Source: Occultella kanbiaonis (lineage in GTDB: Bacteria > Actinomycetota > Actinomycetes > Actinomycetales > Beutenbergiaceae). From it: a stretch of 64,000 nt of DNA. The position numbers and the translations under genes are program-made. Where the stretch lies: positions 4,216,001-4,280,000 of the forward strand of contig NZ_CP046175.1 in assembly GCF_009708215.1 (NCBI RefSeq), given 5' to 3'. Positions 9,721 through 19,188 of this stretch are shown piece by piece. Positions within the stretch are counted from its first letter, which is position 1. Each line of letters opens with the position of its first letter. The notes beneath the pieces were generated by a model, which worked only from the letters and a program-made list of their open reading frames with translations, was not told the DNA's origin and ran no database searches.

Positions 9721-10653
9721 ATGACAGGACTCGCGACGTCCAAGGCACACTCGACACCTCGGATGTCGGCCACCTACCGGAAACGACACAGGCGGGGCGT
9801 TGCGCTGTTCGCGCTGTTCGCCTTCCCGAATCTGGCGCTCATCGCCGTCTTCGCCTATTGGCCCGTGCTGGAGAACCTCTACCTCAGCCTGACCCGGTGG
9901 GACTTCATCGGTCCGGCACCGGTCTTCATCGGCCTGGAGAACTACGTCCAGTTGTTCACCTCCGCCACGTTCCTGGACGTCCTGCGGATCACCCTGATCT
10001 GGGTGGTGGTCGTCGTGGGCGTCAGTCTCGTCCTCGGCATCGCCCTCGCGTCCCTGTTCTCGATGAAGCTTCCCGGCACGACCCTGGTCACCGGCATCGT
10101 GTTCGCTCCGCACGTCATCGCCGGTGCCGCGATCGCTGCCGTCTGGCTGTTCATCTTCGACCCGAACTACGGGCTGGCCAGGGTCTTCTTCAACGCCGTC
10201 GGCCTCAACTCGCCCTCCTGGATCACGGACGCCGCGTGGGCGTTGCCCGCACTGCTCATCGTCTCGATCTGGAAGGGGGTCGGGTTCGTCTCGATCGTCT
10301 ACCTGGCCGGGATGCAGGGCATGCCTTCGGATGTGCTCGAGGCCGCCCGGCTGGACGGTGCGAACCGATGGCAGCTGTTCCGCCGCATCATCCTGCCGTT
10401 GCTGTCCCCGACCACGTTCTTCCTGGTGATCACGCAGACGATCGGCGCGTTCCAGGCCTTCGACGTCATCGCCGTGATGACCGGCGGAGGTCCGGCCTCC
10501 GCCACGACCACGTTGAGCTGGTTCATCTACGACCAGGCCTTCAACCGGTCGAACGTCGGCTACTCCGCGGCCGCCGGCACCGTGATGTTCGTGCTCCTGA
10601 TGGCCATCACCATCCTGCAGTTCCGGTTCGTCGAGAGGAAGGTGCACTACTGA
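9721..10653 (+). CDS. ugpA: ABC sugar/glycerol-phosphate importer permease (UgpA-like)
   Basis: 310 aa, six membrane segments. The first (about 32-52, FALFAFPNLALIAVFAYWPVL) is followed by the periplasmic LYLSLTRWDF segment usual in MalF/UgpA-type subunits, and the EAA loop EAARLDGANRWQLFRRIILP (about 224-243) docks the ATPase. ATG 9721 has AAGGAAGG upstream. It is the first gene of a four-gene run: permease, permease (TGATG overlap), binding protein, glycerophosphodiesterase. That order and the diesterase argue for glycerol-3-phosphate or glycerophosphodiester import. No ATPase gene is in the operon. The symbol is assigned by analogy. Confidence 0.85.
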   Translation: MTGLATSKAHSTPRMSATYRKRHRRGVALFALFAFPNLALIAVFAYWPVLENLYLSLTRWDFIGPAPVFIGLENYVQLFTSATFLDVLRITLIWVVVVVGVSLVLGIALASLFSMKLPGTTLVTGIVFAPHVIAGAAIAAVWLFIFDPNYGLARVFFNAVGLNSPSWITDAAWALPALLIVSIWKGVGFVSIVYLAGMQGMPSDVLEAARLDGANRWQLFRRIILPLLSPTTFFLVITQTIGAFQAFDVIAVMTGGGPASATTTLSWFIYDQAFNRSNVGYSAAAGTVMFVLLMAITILQFRFVERKVHY

Positions 10654-11570
10654 TGGCGGCACCGACCACCACAGCCAGCCGTCCGCGCAACTCAGACGTC
10701 GCGGCGCCGACCCCGGGCCTCACCAAGCGAAGGAGGCGCCAGGGGAGTCTGGGCCGCAGCTGGTGGGGCTTCCTCCTGCTCGCCGCCGCGGCTCTGGCAT
10801 TCATCATCCCCCTGTACATGCTGGTGACGACGGCGTTCAAGACGAACGCTGAGATCTATGCGTGGCCGATGAGGTTCTTCCCGTCCGAGTTCACCTGGAC
10901 CAACCTCCGCACCGCGTGGGAGGTCGCGCCGTTCGACGCGTTCATCAAGAACTCGGTGCTGGTGACGTTGATCGGCTCGGTCGCCAAGGTGACCCTGGCG
11001 GTGTTCACCGCCTACGCCTTCGCCTTCCTACCCTTTCCTGGGAAGAAGGGCCTGTTCCTGGTGATGCTCGGGGCCCTGATGGTGCCCGGCCACGTGACGC
11101 TGCTGGTGAACTACATCACGATCGGGAACCTTGGCCTGATCAACACGTATGCGGGACTGATCCTGCCCGGGGTCGCGTCGGCGTTCGGTACCTTCCTGCT
11201 CCGGCAGCACTTCATGTCCCTGCCCGGCGAGGTGTTCGAGGCCGCCGAGCTCGACGGTGCCGGGCACTTCCGCACGCTCCGCTCACTGGTGGTGCCGATG
11301 TCGGTGCCCGCCATCGCAACCGTCGCGCTCGTCGCCGTCATCGATGAGTGGAACAGCTTCGTCTGGCCGCTGATCATCACGAACTCGGTGAACATGCGCA
11401 CGTTGCCGATCGGCCTGATGTACCTCAAGGCCAACGACGGCGTCACCTCCTGGGGCGTGCTCATGTCCGGGACGCTCATCGTCGTCCTGCCCATGCTGCT
11501 CGTCTTCCTCTTCGCGCAGCGCTACATCGTCACCGGGCTCACCGGGGCAGCGGCCGGTGGAGGCCGCTGA
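10653..11570 (+). CDS. ugpE: ABC sugar/glycerol-phosphate importer permease (UgpE-like)
   Basis: 305 aa. A basic, disordered N-terminus (1-35) precedes six membrane segments starting with WWGFLLLAAAALAFIIPLYM. The EAA loop FEAAELDGAGHFRTLRSLVV lies around 203-222, and FVWPLIITN matches the conserved segment after it. This is the MalG/UgpE type partner of the preceding subunit. Its ATG shares the A of the preceding TGA, so translation is coupled. The substrate is inferred from the downstream binding protein and diesterase. Confidence 0.86.
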   Translation: MAAPTTTASRPRNSDVAAPTPGLTKRRRRQGSLGRSWWGFLLLAAAALAFIIPLYMLVTTAFKTNAEIYAWPMRFFPSEFTWTNLRTAWEVAPFDAFIKNSVLVTLIGSVAKVTLAVFTAYAFAFLPFPGKKGLFLVMLGALMVPGHVTLLVNYITIGNLGLINTYAGLILPGVASAFGTFLLRQHFMSLPGEVFEAAELDGAGHFRTLRSLVVPMSVPAIATVALVAVIDEWNSFVWPLIITNSVNMRTLPIGLMYLKANDGVTSWGVLMSGTLIVVLPMLLVFLFAQRYIVTGLTGAAAGGGR

Positions 11571-11623
11571 CCCACGCCACGCGGCACGCCCTGCACGTCC
11601 ATCCCCACACCACTAGGAGACCC

Positions 11624-13006
11624 ATGCACCCCCGACCACACCGCCGTGACCGCGCCCGATCAGGGCTCACCCGCCGCCAGCTGCTCGGCGCCGGCCTCGT
11701 CGCAGCGACCACACCCGCCCTCGCCGCCTGCTTCAACGGTGGCACCGGTGCCGCCGAGGACACCGTCTACGGCCAACCCAGCGGAGACATCCCCGACGAG
11801 TTCAGGGACCGCCAGCGGGTCGTGCTGTGGAGCAACTGGACCTCGCACAACGCGGAGGTGCTGCAACGCAACATCGACGCCTTCCACGAGGCCCAGGCCG
11901 ACATCTTCTGCGAGATCCAGATCTTCGAGGGCTACGACAACGTGGAGTCGAAGCTGGCCGCGAGCCTTCAGGCCAAGCAGGTCCCGGACATCTCGGTACT
12001 CAGCGACGTCGTCTGGAACAGGTTCTACCTCAACGAAGCCCTGGAACCACTGACCGGATACTTCGACGAGAGCTTCGGCACCGACGCATTCCACGAGAAG
12101 TTCATCGCCGAGGGCACGGTGAAGGACGATGTCTGGTGGGTCCCGTTCGGCCGCTCGACACCGCTGTTCTACTTCAATCGCGACATCTTCGCCGACGTGG
12201 GCCTGCCGGACCGTGCGCCGGAGACCTACGAGGAGTATCGCGACTGGGGCATCGAGCTCAAGGGCTACCGCAGGAACAGCACCGATGTGGCGATGCGGGC
12301 CTACAGCGGCACCGACGACTGGTACTTCCAGGGCTCGTCATGGGCGTTCGGCGGTGGCTACTCCGACGGCCTGGACATGCTCTTCACGAGCGAGGAGACG
12401 ATCGCCGCACTGGAGTATGACCGGGCCTTCATCCACGACGATGGCCTGGGCTACCTGGCCGCCGACCCCACCGGGGACTTCATCTCGGGTGCCGCAGCCA
12501 CACTGCTGCAGTCCACCGGTTCCCTGACCGGCATCGACGAAGCCGCCGAGTTCGAGTACGGCTGTGGCTTCCTGCCAGAGCAGGCGACCACCGGCGTACC
12601 CACCGGAGGCGGCGGGCTGTCGATCCTTCGGTACGCGTCGGACGAACGGAAGCAGGCTGCCTGGGAGGTGCTGAAGTTCCTCAGCACCGGCGCGGCGTCG
12701 GTCGACTGGACCCTCGGGACCGGCTACCTGCCGACCACCAGGGCGGCGCTGGAGTCCGACGAGGTACGCCAGAAGGCGGACGAGAACCCGAACTACCAGG
12801 TCGCCATCGACCAGCTGGAGATCGCTCAGGGACCCGACGTCGTCCGGCGGTATGTACCCGAGTGCGTGCCGGAGGCCAACGGCGTCATTCAGGCGGTCTA
12901 CTCCGGCGGCAACGACCCGGAGTCCGCGCTGACGGCCATGCAGAGCAATCTTGAGGCGGCGATCGACCGAATCCGTAGCCAGTACGAAGAACGAGTGGAA
13001 GGTTGA
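11624..13006 (+). CDS. ugpB: Extracellular solute-binding lipoprotein (UgpB-like)
   Basis: 460 aa. The N-terminus combines a twin-arginine-like motif (TRRQLLGAGLVAATTP) with a lipobox LAAC, so it is predicted to be exported and lipid-anchored. The mature part is a cluster-D sugar-binding fold: RVVLWSNWTSHNAEVLQRNI, VPFGRSTPLFYFNRDIFADV, and GYLPTTRAALES, which resemble UgpB segments I recall (STPVLYYNKDAF, GYLPITKAAY). AGGAGA lies six bases before ATG 11624. It captures the ligand for the two permeases upstream. Glycerophosphodiesters or G3P are most likely; another polyol-phosphate is possible. Confidence 0.87.
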   Translation: MHPRPHRRDRARSGLTRRQLLGAGLVAATTPALAACFNGGTGAAEDTVYGQPSGDIPDEFRDRQRVVLWSNWTSHNAEVLQRNIDAFHEAQADIFCEIQIFEGYDNVESKLAASLQAKQVPDISVLSDVVWNRFYLNEALEPLTGYFDESFGTDAFHEKFIAEGTVKDDVWWVPFGRSTPLFYFNRDIFADVGLPDRAPETYEEYRDWGIELKGYRRNSTDVAMRAYSGTDDWYFQGSSWAFGGGYSDGLDMLFTSEETIAALEYDRAFIHDDGLGYLAADPTGDFISGAAATLLQSTGSLTGIDEAAEFEYGCGFLPEQATTGVPTGGGGLSILRYASDERKQAAWEVLKFLSTGAASVDWTLGTGYLPTTRAALESDEVRQKADENPNYQVAIDQLEIAQGPDVVRRYVPECVPEANGVIQAVYSGGNDPESALTAMQSNLEAAIDRIRSQYEERVEG

Positions 13007-13007
13007 G

Positions 13008-13751
13008 ATGACCCTGCTGATCGTCGGCCATCGCGGTGCAATGGCCCACAAGCCCGAGAACAGCCTCGAGTCCTACGCACTGGCGGAGGAGGTGGGTGTC
13101 GACGAGATCGAGCTGGACGTGCGCCTGAGCAAGGACCAGCAGCTCTTCCTGTTGCACGATGCGACGCTCGACCGCACCGCCGGCGACGACTCCGCACGCG
13201 AGCGAGGCCCCGCCGCCGAGCTGACCCTGGCCGAACTGCAGGCCGTCGTGCTCGACTCCGGACGCGGGGTGGTCAGCCTCGCGGAGATGTACGACGCCAC
13301 CTCCACCGTCATCCAGCTCGAGGTCAAGGACCCTGCGACGGTGCCGTTCCTGGCGGAGTTCTTCGCCGCACGACCCGAGGACGCCGCACGCACGATCGTC
13401 ACCGGGTTCGACCCTGACGCGCTTCGTCAGGCCGCGGAGCTGATGCCGCAGATCGGCCGGTGCATCATCGTCAAGACCCTCGCCGACGCCGAACGGTTCG
13501 ACGGCGGCCTGGCCGGCCTGCTCGAGTACACCGGCTCGACCAGATTCGCGTGCGGGTTCCCCGGTCTGACCAAGGAGACGGTCGAGGCGATCCAGGGGCG
13601 TGGCCTCGATGTACACGTGTGGATGCTGCGCACCCTTGAGGACATGCGCGCCGCCGTCGCCCTCGGTGCCGACGGCACCACGTCGGACGACCCCGCGCAG
13701 GCCCAGCAGTGGTACCGCCAGGTGCTCGACGAACGGAAGGCCCGGGTCTGA
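13008..13751 (+). CDS. ugpQ: Glycerophosphodiester phosphodiesterase (UgpQ-like)
   Basis: 247 aa, cytosolic (no signal peptide). It hydrolyses glycerophosphodiesters to G3P and an alcohol. Catalytic motifs are intact: GHRG at 7-10, PENSLESY at 17-24, the metal-binding EIELDVRLSKDQQLFLLHD (about 34-52), and later IQLEVKD. The ATG at 13008 is one base beyond the binding-protein stop, which places it in the importer operon and suggests that imported diesters are cleaved on entry. Its stop is adjacent to the end of the convergent HAD gene. Confidence 0.92.
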   Translation: MTLLIVGHRGAMAHKPENSLESYALAEEVGVDEIELDVRLSKDQQLFLLHDATLDRTAGDDSARERGPAAELTLAELQAVVLDSGRGVVSLAEMYDATSTVIQLEVKDPATVPFLAEFFAARPEDAARTIVTGFDPDALRQAAELMPQIGRCIIVKTLADAERFDGGLAGLLEYTGSTRFACGFPGLTKETVEAIQGRGLDVHVWMLRTLEDMRAAVALGADGTTSDDPAQAQQWYRQVLDERKARV

Positions 13752-14456
13752 TCAGCGCAGCGCCACCAGCAGGCTGAACCCGGTGTCCGTCGCCCGGGTC
13801 CGAAGCACCTCGAAGGAGTCGATCACCAGGTGAGCATGAGGCGAGAGTTCCGCCGCGCGGTACGTACCCGGGACCCCGAGGGCAAGGCAGCCGGCGCCGC
13901 GAGCGGACCGCAGGCCGGCGACCGTGTCCTCCACGGCGACCACGACCCCCGCGCAGCCGCGGGCGCGGAGGGCGGCCAGTCCCTTGCGGAACGGCTCGGG
14001 ATCGGGCTTGCCGGCCGTCACGTCGTCGCCGGTGACGAAGAACGCCGGACGCGGCAGACGTGCTGCTCCGTAGCGCGCGCGGGCGACCTCACGCGGCGCG
14101 GACGTGACCACACCCCAGTGGCCCTCGGGCAGCGAGTCGACGAAGGGCCGAACCCCAGGCAGTGCCTTCAGCTCCTGGCCGGGTCGGGACTCGATCTCGA
14201 CCAGGCGCGCCGCCGCCCGCTCCCTGTGGTCCGGGTGGATCCCCGCAGCGACGACGACGGCCTGGGCGGTCAAGCCGTGCAGCGTCGCCGGCAGCCGCGG
14301 CACACCGAACTCGTCGGCCACCATCCGCCAGGAGGCCTCCACCGCCGGGACCGAGTCCACCAGTGTGCCGTCCATGTCGAACAACGCACCGGCCGCGGCG
14401 ACCTCCCGGCCCGAACGCAGGTCCGCAGCGAGCGCGTCGAGCTCATCCTCGGTCAT
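13752..14456 (-). CDS. HAD-superfamily phosphatase (sugar/glycerol-phosphatase-like)
   Basis: 234 aa from ATG 14456; an in-frame GTG at 14471 preceded by GGTGGTGG is an equally fair start. HAD motifs: FDMDGTLVDS (I), VVTSAPREVARARYG (II), GKPDPEPF (III, Lys) and VAVEDTVAGLRSARGAG (IV). The cap is helical and small, as in sugar-phosphatases and glycerol-3-phosphatases of the GPP/HxpA type. It ends exactly where the diesterase gene ends and diverges from a SorC regulator. Dephosphorylation of the G3P or sugar phosphate made by this locus is a reasonable inference, not shown. Confidence 0.85.
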   Translation of the reverse strand: MTEDELDALAADLRSGREVAAAGALFDMDGTLVDSVPAVEASWRMVADEFGVPRLPATLHGLTAQAVVVAAGIHPDHRERAAARLVEIESRPGQELKALPGVRPFVDSLPEGHWGVVTSAPREVARARYGAARLPRPAFFVTGDDVTAGKPDPEPFRKGLAALRARGCAGVVVAVEDTVAGLRSARGAGCLALGVPGTYRAAELSPHAHLVIDSFEVLRTRATDTGFSLLVALR

Positions 14457-14614
14457 GAACGGCCCGCTCACGCCACCACCACCCGCTCGGGCCTGGGGGT
14501 GCGTAGCGAGGGTCGGTCGGTGGAGCGCTGCATGGCGTCGGATCTCCCTGGGTCGGGTCGGGGCGGATCGCCCGAGCCTAGATGGGATGCTCAGTCGTGC
14601 CCTACGGTGCACTT

Positions 14615-15550
14615 ATGAGCAGGGAACTGACCATCGACCAGCAGGTCCTGCACGTCTACGTCGCCATGCAGAACCTCGCGCACGGACGATCCGTGAACGA
14701 CATCGCCGCCGACATCGGCAAGTCACGGTTCGCGACCGCACGAATGGTCAAGCGAGCCCGCGCCCTCGGTTTGATCGAGGTGCGCCCCACGGTGTCCGCC
14801 CCGGTTGACGTCGGGTTGTCGGCGCAGTTGACCCAACGCTACGGTCTGCGCGCGGCGCTGGTGGTGGCCACGCACTCCTCCGACGTCGTCGAGGCCCGGG
14901 ACGCGATCGCACGGATCGCGGCCCGCTTCATCGTCGACAACGTCGCGGAGGACGACATCCTCGGCTTCGCACCGGGCCGGACCCTGGTGCTCGCCTCCCG
15001 CCTGATCGAGCGGCTCCCGTCTGCCGACGTCGTCCAGCTGACCGGGGTCGGTGCGCCGCGCCTGGAGGACGGGGTCGAGGTCATCTCCAACATCGGTCGC
15101 CTCACCGGTGGGGCGACCCACCCGCTGTACGCGCCGGCGGTGCTGATGAAGGACCCGGAAGCCACGCTGTTGCTCAAGCACCCGTCGATCCAGCGGACGA
15201 TGCGCCGGTTCGACCACATGCAGAAGGCATTCCTGACCATCGGCGGCTGGCCGGAGGCCTCCTGGATGGCGCGTCAGCTGCTCGACCTGGGTGAGCGCGA
15301 GGAGTACGAGGAGAAGGGCGTCGTCGCCGAGATCGGGACGATGCTGCTGGACGCCGACGGCAACGCGGTGAGCGGCCTGGAGGAACGAATCGTCGGGATC
15401 TCCGAGGAGCAGCTCCGCAACGTCGAGATGCGCGTGGCGATCGGTGGCGGTCCTGGCAAGGAACACGCCGTGCTCGCGACCCTACGGGCCGGCGTCGCGA
15501 ACCACGTGATCACCGACATCCGTTGCGCCAAGGCCGCTCTCGCCGCCTGA
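14615..15550 (+). CDS. SorC/DeoR-type sugar-responsive transcriptional regulator
   Basis: 311 aa. An N-terminal HTH (about 18-55, MQNLAHGRSVNDIAADIGKS, FATARMVKRARALGLI) precedes a SorC-type sugar-phosphate-binding domain: YGLRAALVVATHS, LGFAPGRTLVLASRLIERLP, VVQLTGVGAPR, and FLTIGGW. The start at ATG 14615 lacks a ribosome site, but TACGGT (14603-14608) lies six bases upstream, so the mRNA may be leaderless. It is divergent from the HAD gene and near the Ugp-like operon, which it probably controls; the effector would be a phosphorylated polyol or sugar. Confidence 0.88.
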   Translation: MSRELTIDQQVLHVYVAMQNLAHGRSVNDIAADIGKSRFATARMVKRARALGLIEVRPTVSAPVDVGLSAQLTQRYGLRAALVVATHSSDVVEARDAIARIAARFIVDNVAEDDILGFAPGRTLVLASRLIERLPSADVVQLTGVGAPRLEDGVEVISNIGRLTGGATHPLYAPAVLMKDPEATLLLKHPSIQRTMRRFDHMQKAFLTIGGWPEASWMARQLLDLGEREEYEEKGVVAEIGTMLLDADGNAVSGLEERIVGISEEQLRNVEMRVAIGGGPGKEHAVLATLRAGVANHVITDIRCAKAALAA

Positions 15551-15582
15551 GCAGACCGGTCGCGGGTCGGTCCGGACCTCTG

Positions 15583-16590
15583 TCAGAGCGGGGCGACGTC
15601 CATGGTCGCGCTCTGCCCCGGCACGCGGCTCTGCCCGGCGTTCCTCAGGTCGGCCCGCAGCTCCCGGGGCAGCGAGAAGATCAGGTCCTCGGTGGCGGTG
15701 CGCACCTCCTGCACATCGCCGAAGCCCCACTCACCGAGCCGGGCGATGACATCACGGACCAGTACCTCCGGCACCGACGCCCCGGAACTAAGGCCGACCG
15801 TGCCGGCACCCTCGAACCAGGCCGGGTCCAGCTCGGCGGCGGTGTCGACGCGGTGCGCGGCACGGGCACCGGACTCGAGGGCAACCTCCACCAGGCGGAC
15901 CGAGTTCGAGGAGTTCGCGGAGCCCACCACGACGAACACGTCCGCGTCGGGGGCGATCTTCTTCACCGCGACCTGACGGTTCTGCGTGGCGTAGCAGATG
16001 TCGTCGCTCGGCGGGTCCGCGAGCTTGGGGAACCGCTCGCGCAGGCGCCGGACCGTCTCCATGGTCTCGTCGACGGACAGCGTGGTCTGGGACAGCCAGA
16101 CCAGCTTCTCCGGGTCCCGCACGGTGACGTCGTCCACGGCGTCCGGGCCGGTCACGAGGTGGACGTGATCGGGCGCCTCCCCCGCGGTGCCCTCGACCTC
16201 CTCGTGACCCTCGTGTCCGATCAGCAGGATCTCGATGTCCCGGCCCGCGAAGCGCACGGCCTCCTTGTGCACCTTGGTCACCAGCGGGCAGGTGGCGTCG
16301 ATCGTGACCAGGTGGCGCTGGGCCGCCTCGGCGTGCACGGCCGGTGCGACGCCGTGGGCGGAGAAGATGACCCGCTCTCCAGGAGGCACCTCGTCGGTCT
16401 CGGAGACGAACACGGCGCCGCGGGCACTGAGGCTCTCGACGACGAACTTGTTGTGCACGATCTCCTTGCGCACGTACACCGGAGCCCCGTAGTGCTCGAG
16501 CGCCCGCTCGACCGCCTCGACGGCCCGGTCAACACCTGCGCAGTAGCCCCGCGGGGCGGCGAGCAGGATACGTCCGGGAGGGGAGGTCAC
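15583..16590 (-). CDS. ispH: 4-hydroxy-3-methylbut-2-enyl diphosphate reductase
   Basis: 335 aa. Last step of the MEP isoprenoid pathway, reducing HMBPP to IPP and DMAPP with a 4Fe-4S cluster. The three cluster cysteines are visible in [14 protein letters not shown] (about 18), [14 protein letters not shown] (about 103) and [11 protein letters not shown] (about 200). The substrate-binding motifs [16 protein letters not shown] and [10 protein letters not shown] are present. The start at GTG 16590 ([15 protein letters not shown]) follows family length. It diverges from xseA and ends close to the SorC gene in opposite orientation. Confidence 0.96.
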   Translation of the reverse strand: MTSPPGRILLAAPRGYCAGVDRAVEAVERALEHYGAPVYVRKEIVHNKFVVESLSARGAVFVSETDEVPPGERVIFSAHGVAPAVHAEAAQRHLVTIDATCPLVTKVHKEAVRFAGRDIEILLIGHEGHEEVEGTAGEAPDHVHLVTGPDAVDDVTVRDPEKLVWLSQTTLSVDETMETVRRLRERFPKLADPPSDDICYATQNRQVAVKKIAPDADVFVVVGSANSSNSVRLVEVALESGARAAHRVDTAAELDPAWFEGAGTVGLSSGASVPEVLVRDVIARLGEWGFGDVQEVRTATEDLIFSLPRELRADLRNAGQSRVPGQSATMDVAPL

Positions 16591-16703
16591 CTGAGCGAGT
16601 CTACGTTCTGGGGCCCCGACGGCGGCCGGGACCAGCCGAGCCCGGGCGGGCCGCACCCACCCGGAGTGACGCCGATGTCCCCGCCGTAAGGCACCCTAGG
16701 ATC

Positions 16704-17984
16704 ATGAGCAGTCCCCCGAACGGCCCCGGCGGGTTTCCCGCCAAGGCGCTGGACACCACCGCGGAACAGCCCTGGCCGGTGCGGCTGCTCGCCGCGAAGA
16801 TCGCCGACTACGTCGACAAGATGGCCCCGGTCTGGGTCGAGGGCCAACTCGTCCAGGTGAACAGCCACAACGCCTCGGCCAGCGCCTATCTGACCCTGCG
16901 GGACACCGACGTGGACATGTCGCTGTCCGTGACCATGCTGAAGCGCCTCCTCGCGGCCCGCGGGGAGGCCATCAGCGAGGGCGCCCACGTCGTGGTGCAC
17001 GCCAAGCCGAGCTTCTGGACCAAGCGCGGCACGCTCAGCCTGCGGGCGAGCGACATCCGCGCCCTCGGACTCGGCGAGCTCCTGGCCCGGATCGAGCACC
17101 TCAAGAGGGTCCTGGCCGCCGAGGGTCTCTTCGACGCCGAGCGCAAGCGGCCGCTGCCGTTCCTGCCCGGGCGGATCGGGCTGATCTGCGGCGCGAACGC
17201 GAAGGCGAAGCACGACGTGCTCGTGAACGCCCGGGCCCGCTGGCCTCAGGTGCACTTCGAGATCCGCGAGGTCGCCGTCCAGGGCCCGCACTGCGTGCCC
17301 GAGGTGAGCCGAGCGATCGCCGACCTGGACTCCGACCCCGACGTCGAGGTCATCGTGATCGCCCGCGGCGGTGGCTCCGTCGAGGACCTCCTGCCGTTCT
17401 CCAACGAGGCCCTGGTCCGCGCCGCCGCGAAGTGCACCACCCCGCTGGTCTCGGCGATCGGTCACGAGACCGATGCGCCGCTGCTGGACCTCGTCGCCGA
17501 CTACCGCGCCTCGACCCCCACCGACGCCGCCAAGCGGATCGTGCCGGACGTCGGCCAGGAACTGGCCCGGATCGCCCAGGCCCGGGACCGGATGGCGAAC
17601 GCGCTGACCCGGCGCCTGCGCACCGAGGGCGAGCGCCTGACCCTGCTCCGCAACCGCCCGGTGCTGGCCGACCCGGCCTCGATCGTGACGCCCCGGCTGC
17701 GCGCGCTGGAACAGACCCGCACGGCCGGGCGGGCCGCCATCGGGCGCCGCCTCGACAGCGCCGGGGCGGACCTGACGAACCTCCGGACGGCGCTGCGCAC
17801 CCTCTCCCCACAGGCGACCCTCGAGCGCGGCTACGCCGTGCTGCGCACCGACGACGGCGCGGTGGTGCGTTCGCCCGACGAGGTCACCGTCGGGCAGGAC
17901 CTCTCCGCGCTGGTCGCGGCCGGGCGGCTGGGGGTCACGGTGCGGACCGCCGGCACACGCACCGGCGAAGAGGTGATTGGATGA
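16704..17984 (+). CDS. xseA: Exodeoxyribonuclease VII large subunit
   Basis: 426 aa. An N-terminal OB-fold (about 25-120, [22 protein letters not shown]) precedes the catalytic core with [40 protein letters not shown] (about 213-232) and [25 protein letters not shown] coiled-coil domain follows, then a short C-terminal segment ([20 protein letters not shown]). It degrades single-stranded DNA together with XseB. The stop overlaps the xseB ATG (ATGA), giving fixed stoichiometric coupling. Confidence 0.96.
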   Translation: MSSPPNGPGGFPAKALDTTAEQPWPVRLLAAKIADYVDKMAPVWVEGQLVQVNSHNASASAYLTLRDTDVDMSLSVTMLKRLLAARGEAISEGAHVVVHAKPSFWTKRGTLSLRASDIRALGLGELLARIEHLKRVLAAEGLFDAERKRPLPFLPGRIGLICGANAKAKHDVLVNARARWPQVHFEIREVAVQGPHCVPEVSRAIADLDSDPDVEVIVIARGGGSVEDLLPFSNEALVRAAAKCTTPLVSAIGHETDAPLLDLVADYRASTPTDAAKRIVPDVGQELARIAQARDRMANALTRRLRTEGERLTLLRNRPVLADPASIVTPRLRALEQTRTAGRAAIGRRLDSAGADLTNLRTALRTLSPQATLERGYAVLRTDDGAVVRSPDEVTVGQDLSALVAAGRLGVTVRTAGTRTGEEVIG

Positions 17985-18268
17985 ACGCCGTGAACAACCC
18001 GGACGTTGCCGAACTCAGCTACGAACAAGCACGGGACGAGCTCGTCGAGGTCGTCGGCCGCCTCGAGTCCGGCGCCGCGAACCTCGAGGACTCGCTCGCC
18101 CTCTGGGAGCGCGGCGAGGCCCTGGCGGACCGCTGCCAGCGGTGGCTTGACGCCGCCCGGGACCGGCTCGCCGCCGCCAAGGGCGACGCGACGGTCTCGC
18201 TCGTCGAGTCCCCCGCCGACGCCGGCGCGGACACCCTCGAGGACGCAGATGAGGAGACCGAGTCATGA
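17981..18268 (+). CDS. xseB: Exodeoxyribonuclease VII small subunit
   Basis: 95 aa. The family core [40 protein letters not shown] fills residues 12-52. The acidic tail ([13 protein letters not shown]) is typical of actinobacterial members. It caps the large subunit's helical domain. It overlaps xseA upstream and the PfkB kinase gene downstream, both by four bases (ATGA). Confidence 0.95.
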   Translation: MNAVNNPDVAELSYEQARDELVEVVGRLESGAANLEDSLALWERGEALADRCQRWLDAARDRLAAAKGDATVSLVESPADAGADTLEDADEETES

Positions 18269-19188
18269 CGCATGCGCTGGTGATCGGCGAGGCCCTGGTC
18301 GACGTGGTGCACGCGGCCGACGGCTCGGTGAGCGAGCACCCAGGCGGCTCGCCCGCGAACGTCGCGCTCGGCCTGGCCCGGCTCGGCCGGGACGCCGAGC
18401 TCGCCACCTGGTTCGGTGACGACGCCCACGGCGCCCTGATCCGCGATCACCTCACCGGCAACGGGGTGCGCCTGGTGCCCCGCTCCGACCGCGCCGAACG
18501 CACGTCCACCGCCGTCGCCACGCTCGACGCCGACGGCACCGCCAGCTACACGTTCGACCTCGATTGGCGGGTCCCGGAGGTGTTGCTCGACGCCGACATG
18601 GTGGCGCTGCACCTCGGCTCCATCGGCGCCACCCTGCAGCCCGGCGCCGCGGCAGTCGCCGAGCTCGCCGCGGCAGCCCGCGAGTTCGCGACCATCAGCT
18701 ACGACCCGAACGCCCGGCCCTCGATCATGGGCACCGCCGAGCAGGTGCTGCCCACGATCTCCGCCCTCGTGGCGGGCGCGGACCTGGTCAAGGTCTCCGA
18801 CGAGGACGTGGCCTGGCTCCGGCCGGGCCGCGACGCCGAGGACGTGATCCGCGACTGGGCAGCCTCGGGACCCGCGGTTGTCGTCCTGACCCGCGGCGGG
18901 GAAGGGTCGTTCGCCCTCACCAGCGCAGCGGTCGAGGTCACCATCGCCTCACCCCGGGTGCAGGTGGTGGACACCGTGGGCGCGGGCGACTCCTACATGG
19001 GCGGGCTCATCGACGGGCTCTGGACCGCCGGCCTGCTCGGTGCCGGCCGACGGCAGGCGCTGCACGCCATCGACGCCGACACGCTGCGGGCCGTGATGGA
19101 GCACGCGGGGGCGATCGCGGCCATCACGGTCTCCAGGGCCGGCGCGAACCCACCGAACCGCAACGAACTCGAGAATGGTGCCCGATGA
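18265..19188 (+). CDS. PfkB-family carbohydrate kinase (fructokinase-like)
   Basis: 307 aa ribokinase fold. [20 protein letters not shown] (about 28-47) is PfkB signature 1, and [17 protein letters not shown] (about 236-252) holds the anion hole and catalytic Asp. [12 protein letters not shown] and [11 protein letters not shown] fit fructokinases and related sugar kinases. The substrate is probably a hexose or a modified sugar; it cannot be fixed. It overlaps xseB and the carbonic-anhydrase gene by ATGA, so it sits in a four-gene operon without obvious shared function. Confidence 0.9.
   Translation: MTHALVIGEALVDVVHAADGSVSEHPGGSPANVALGLARLGRDAELATWFGDDAHGALIRDHLTGNGVRLVPRSDRAERTSTAVATLDADGTASYTFDLDWRVPEVLLDADMVALHLGSIGATLQPGAAAVAELAAAAREFATISYDPNARPSIMGTAEQVLPTISALVAGADLVKVSDEDVAWLRPGRDAEDVIRDWAASGPAVVVLTRGGEGSFALTSAAVEVTIASPRVQVVDTVGAGDSYMGGLIDGLWTAGLLGAGRRQALHAIDADTLRAVMEHAGAIAAITVSRAGANPPNRNELENGAR

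Noticed and set aside
13830-14618. Plus-strand frame opposite the HAD gene
   Set aside because: Antisense to intact HAD motifs; composition is that of a shadow.
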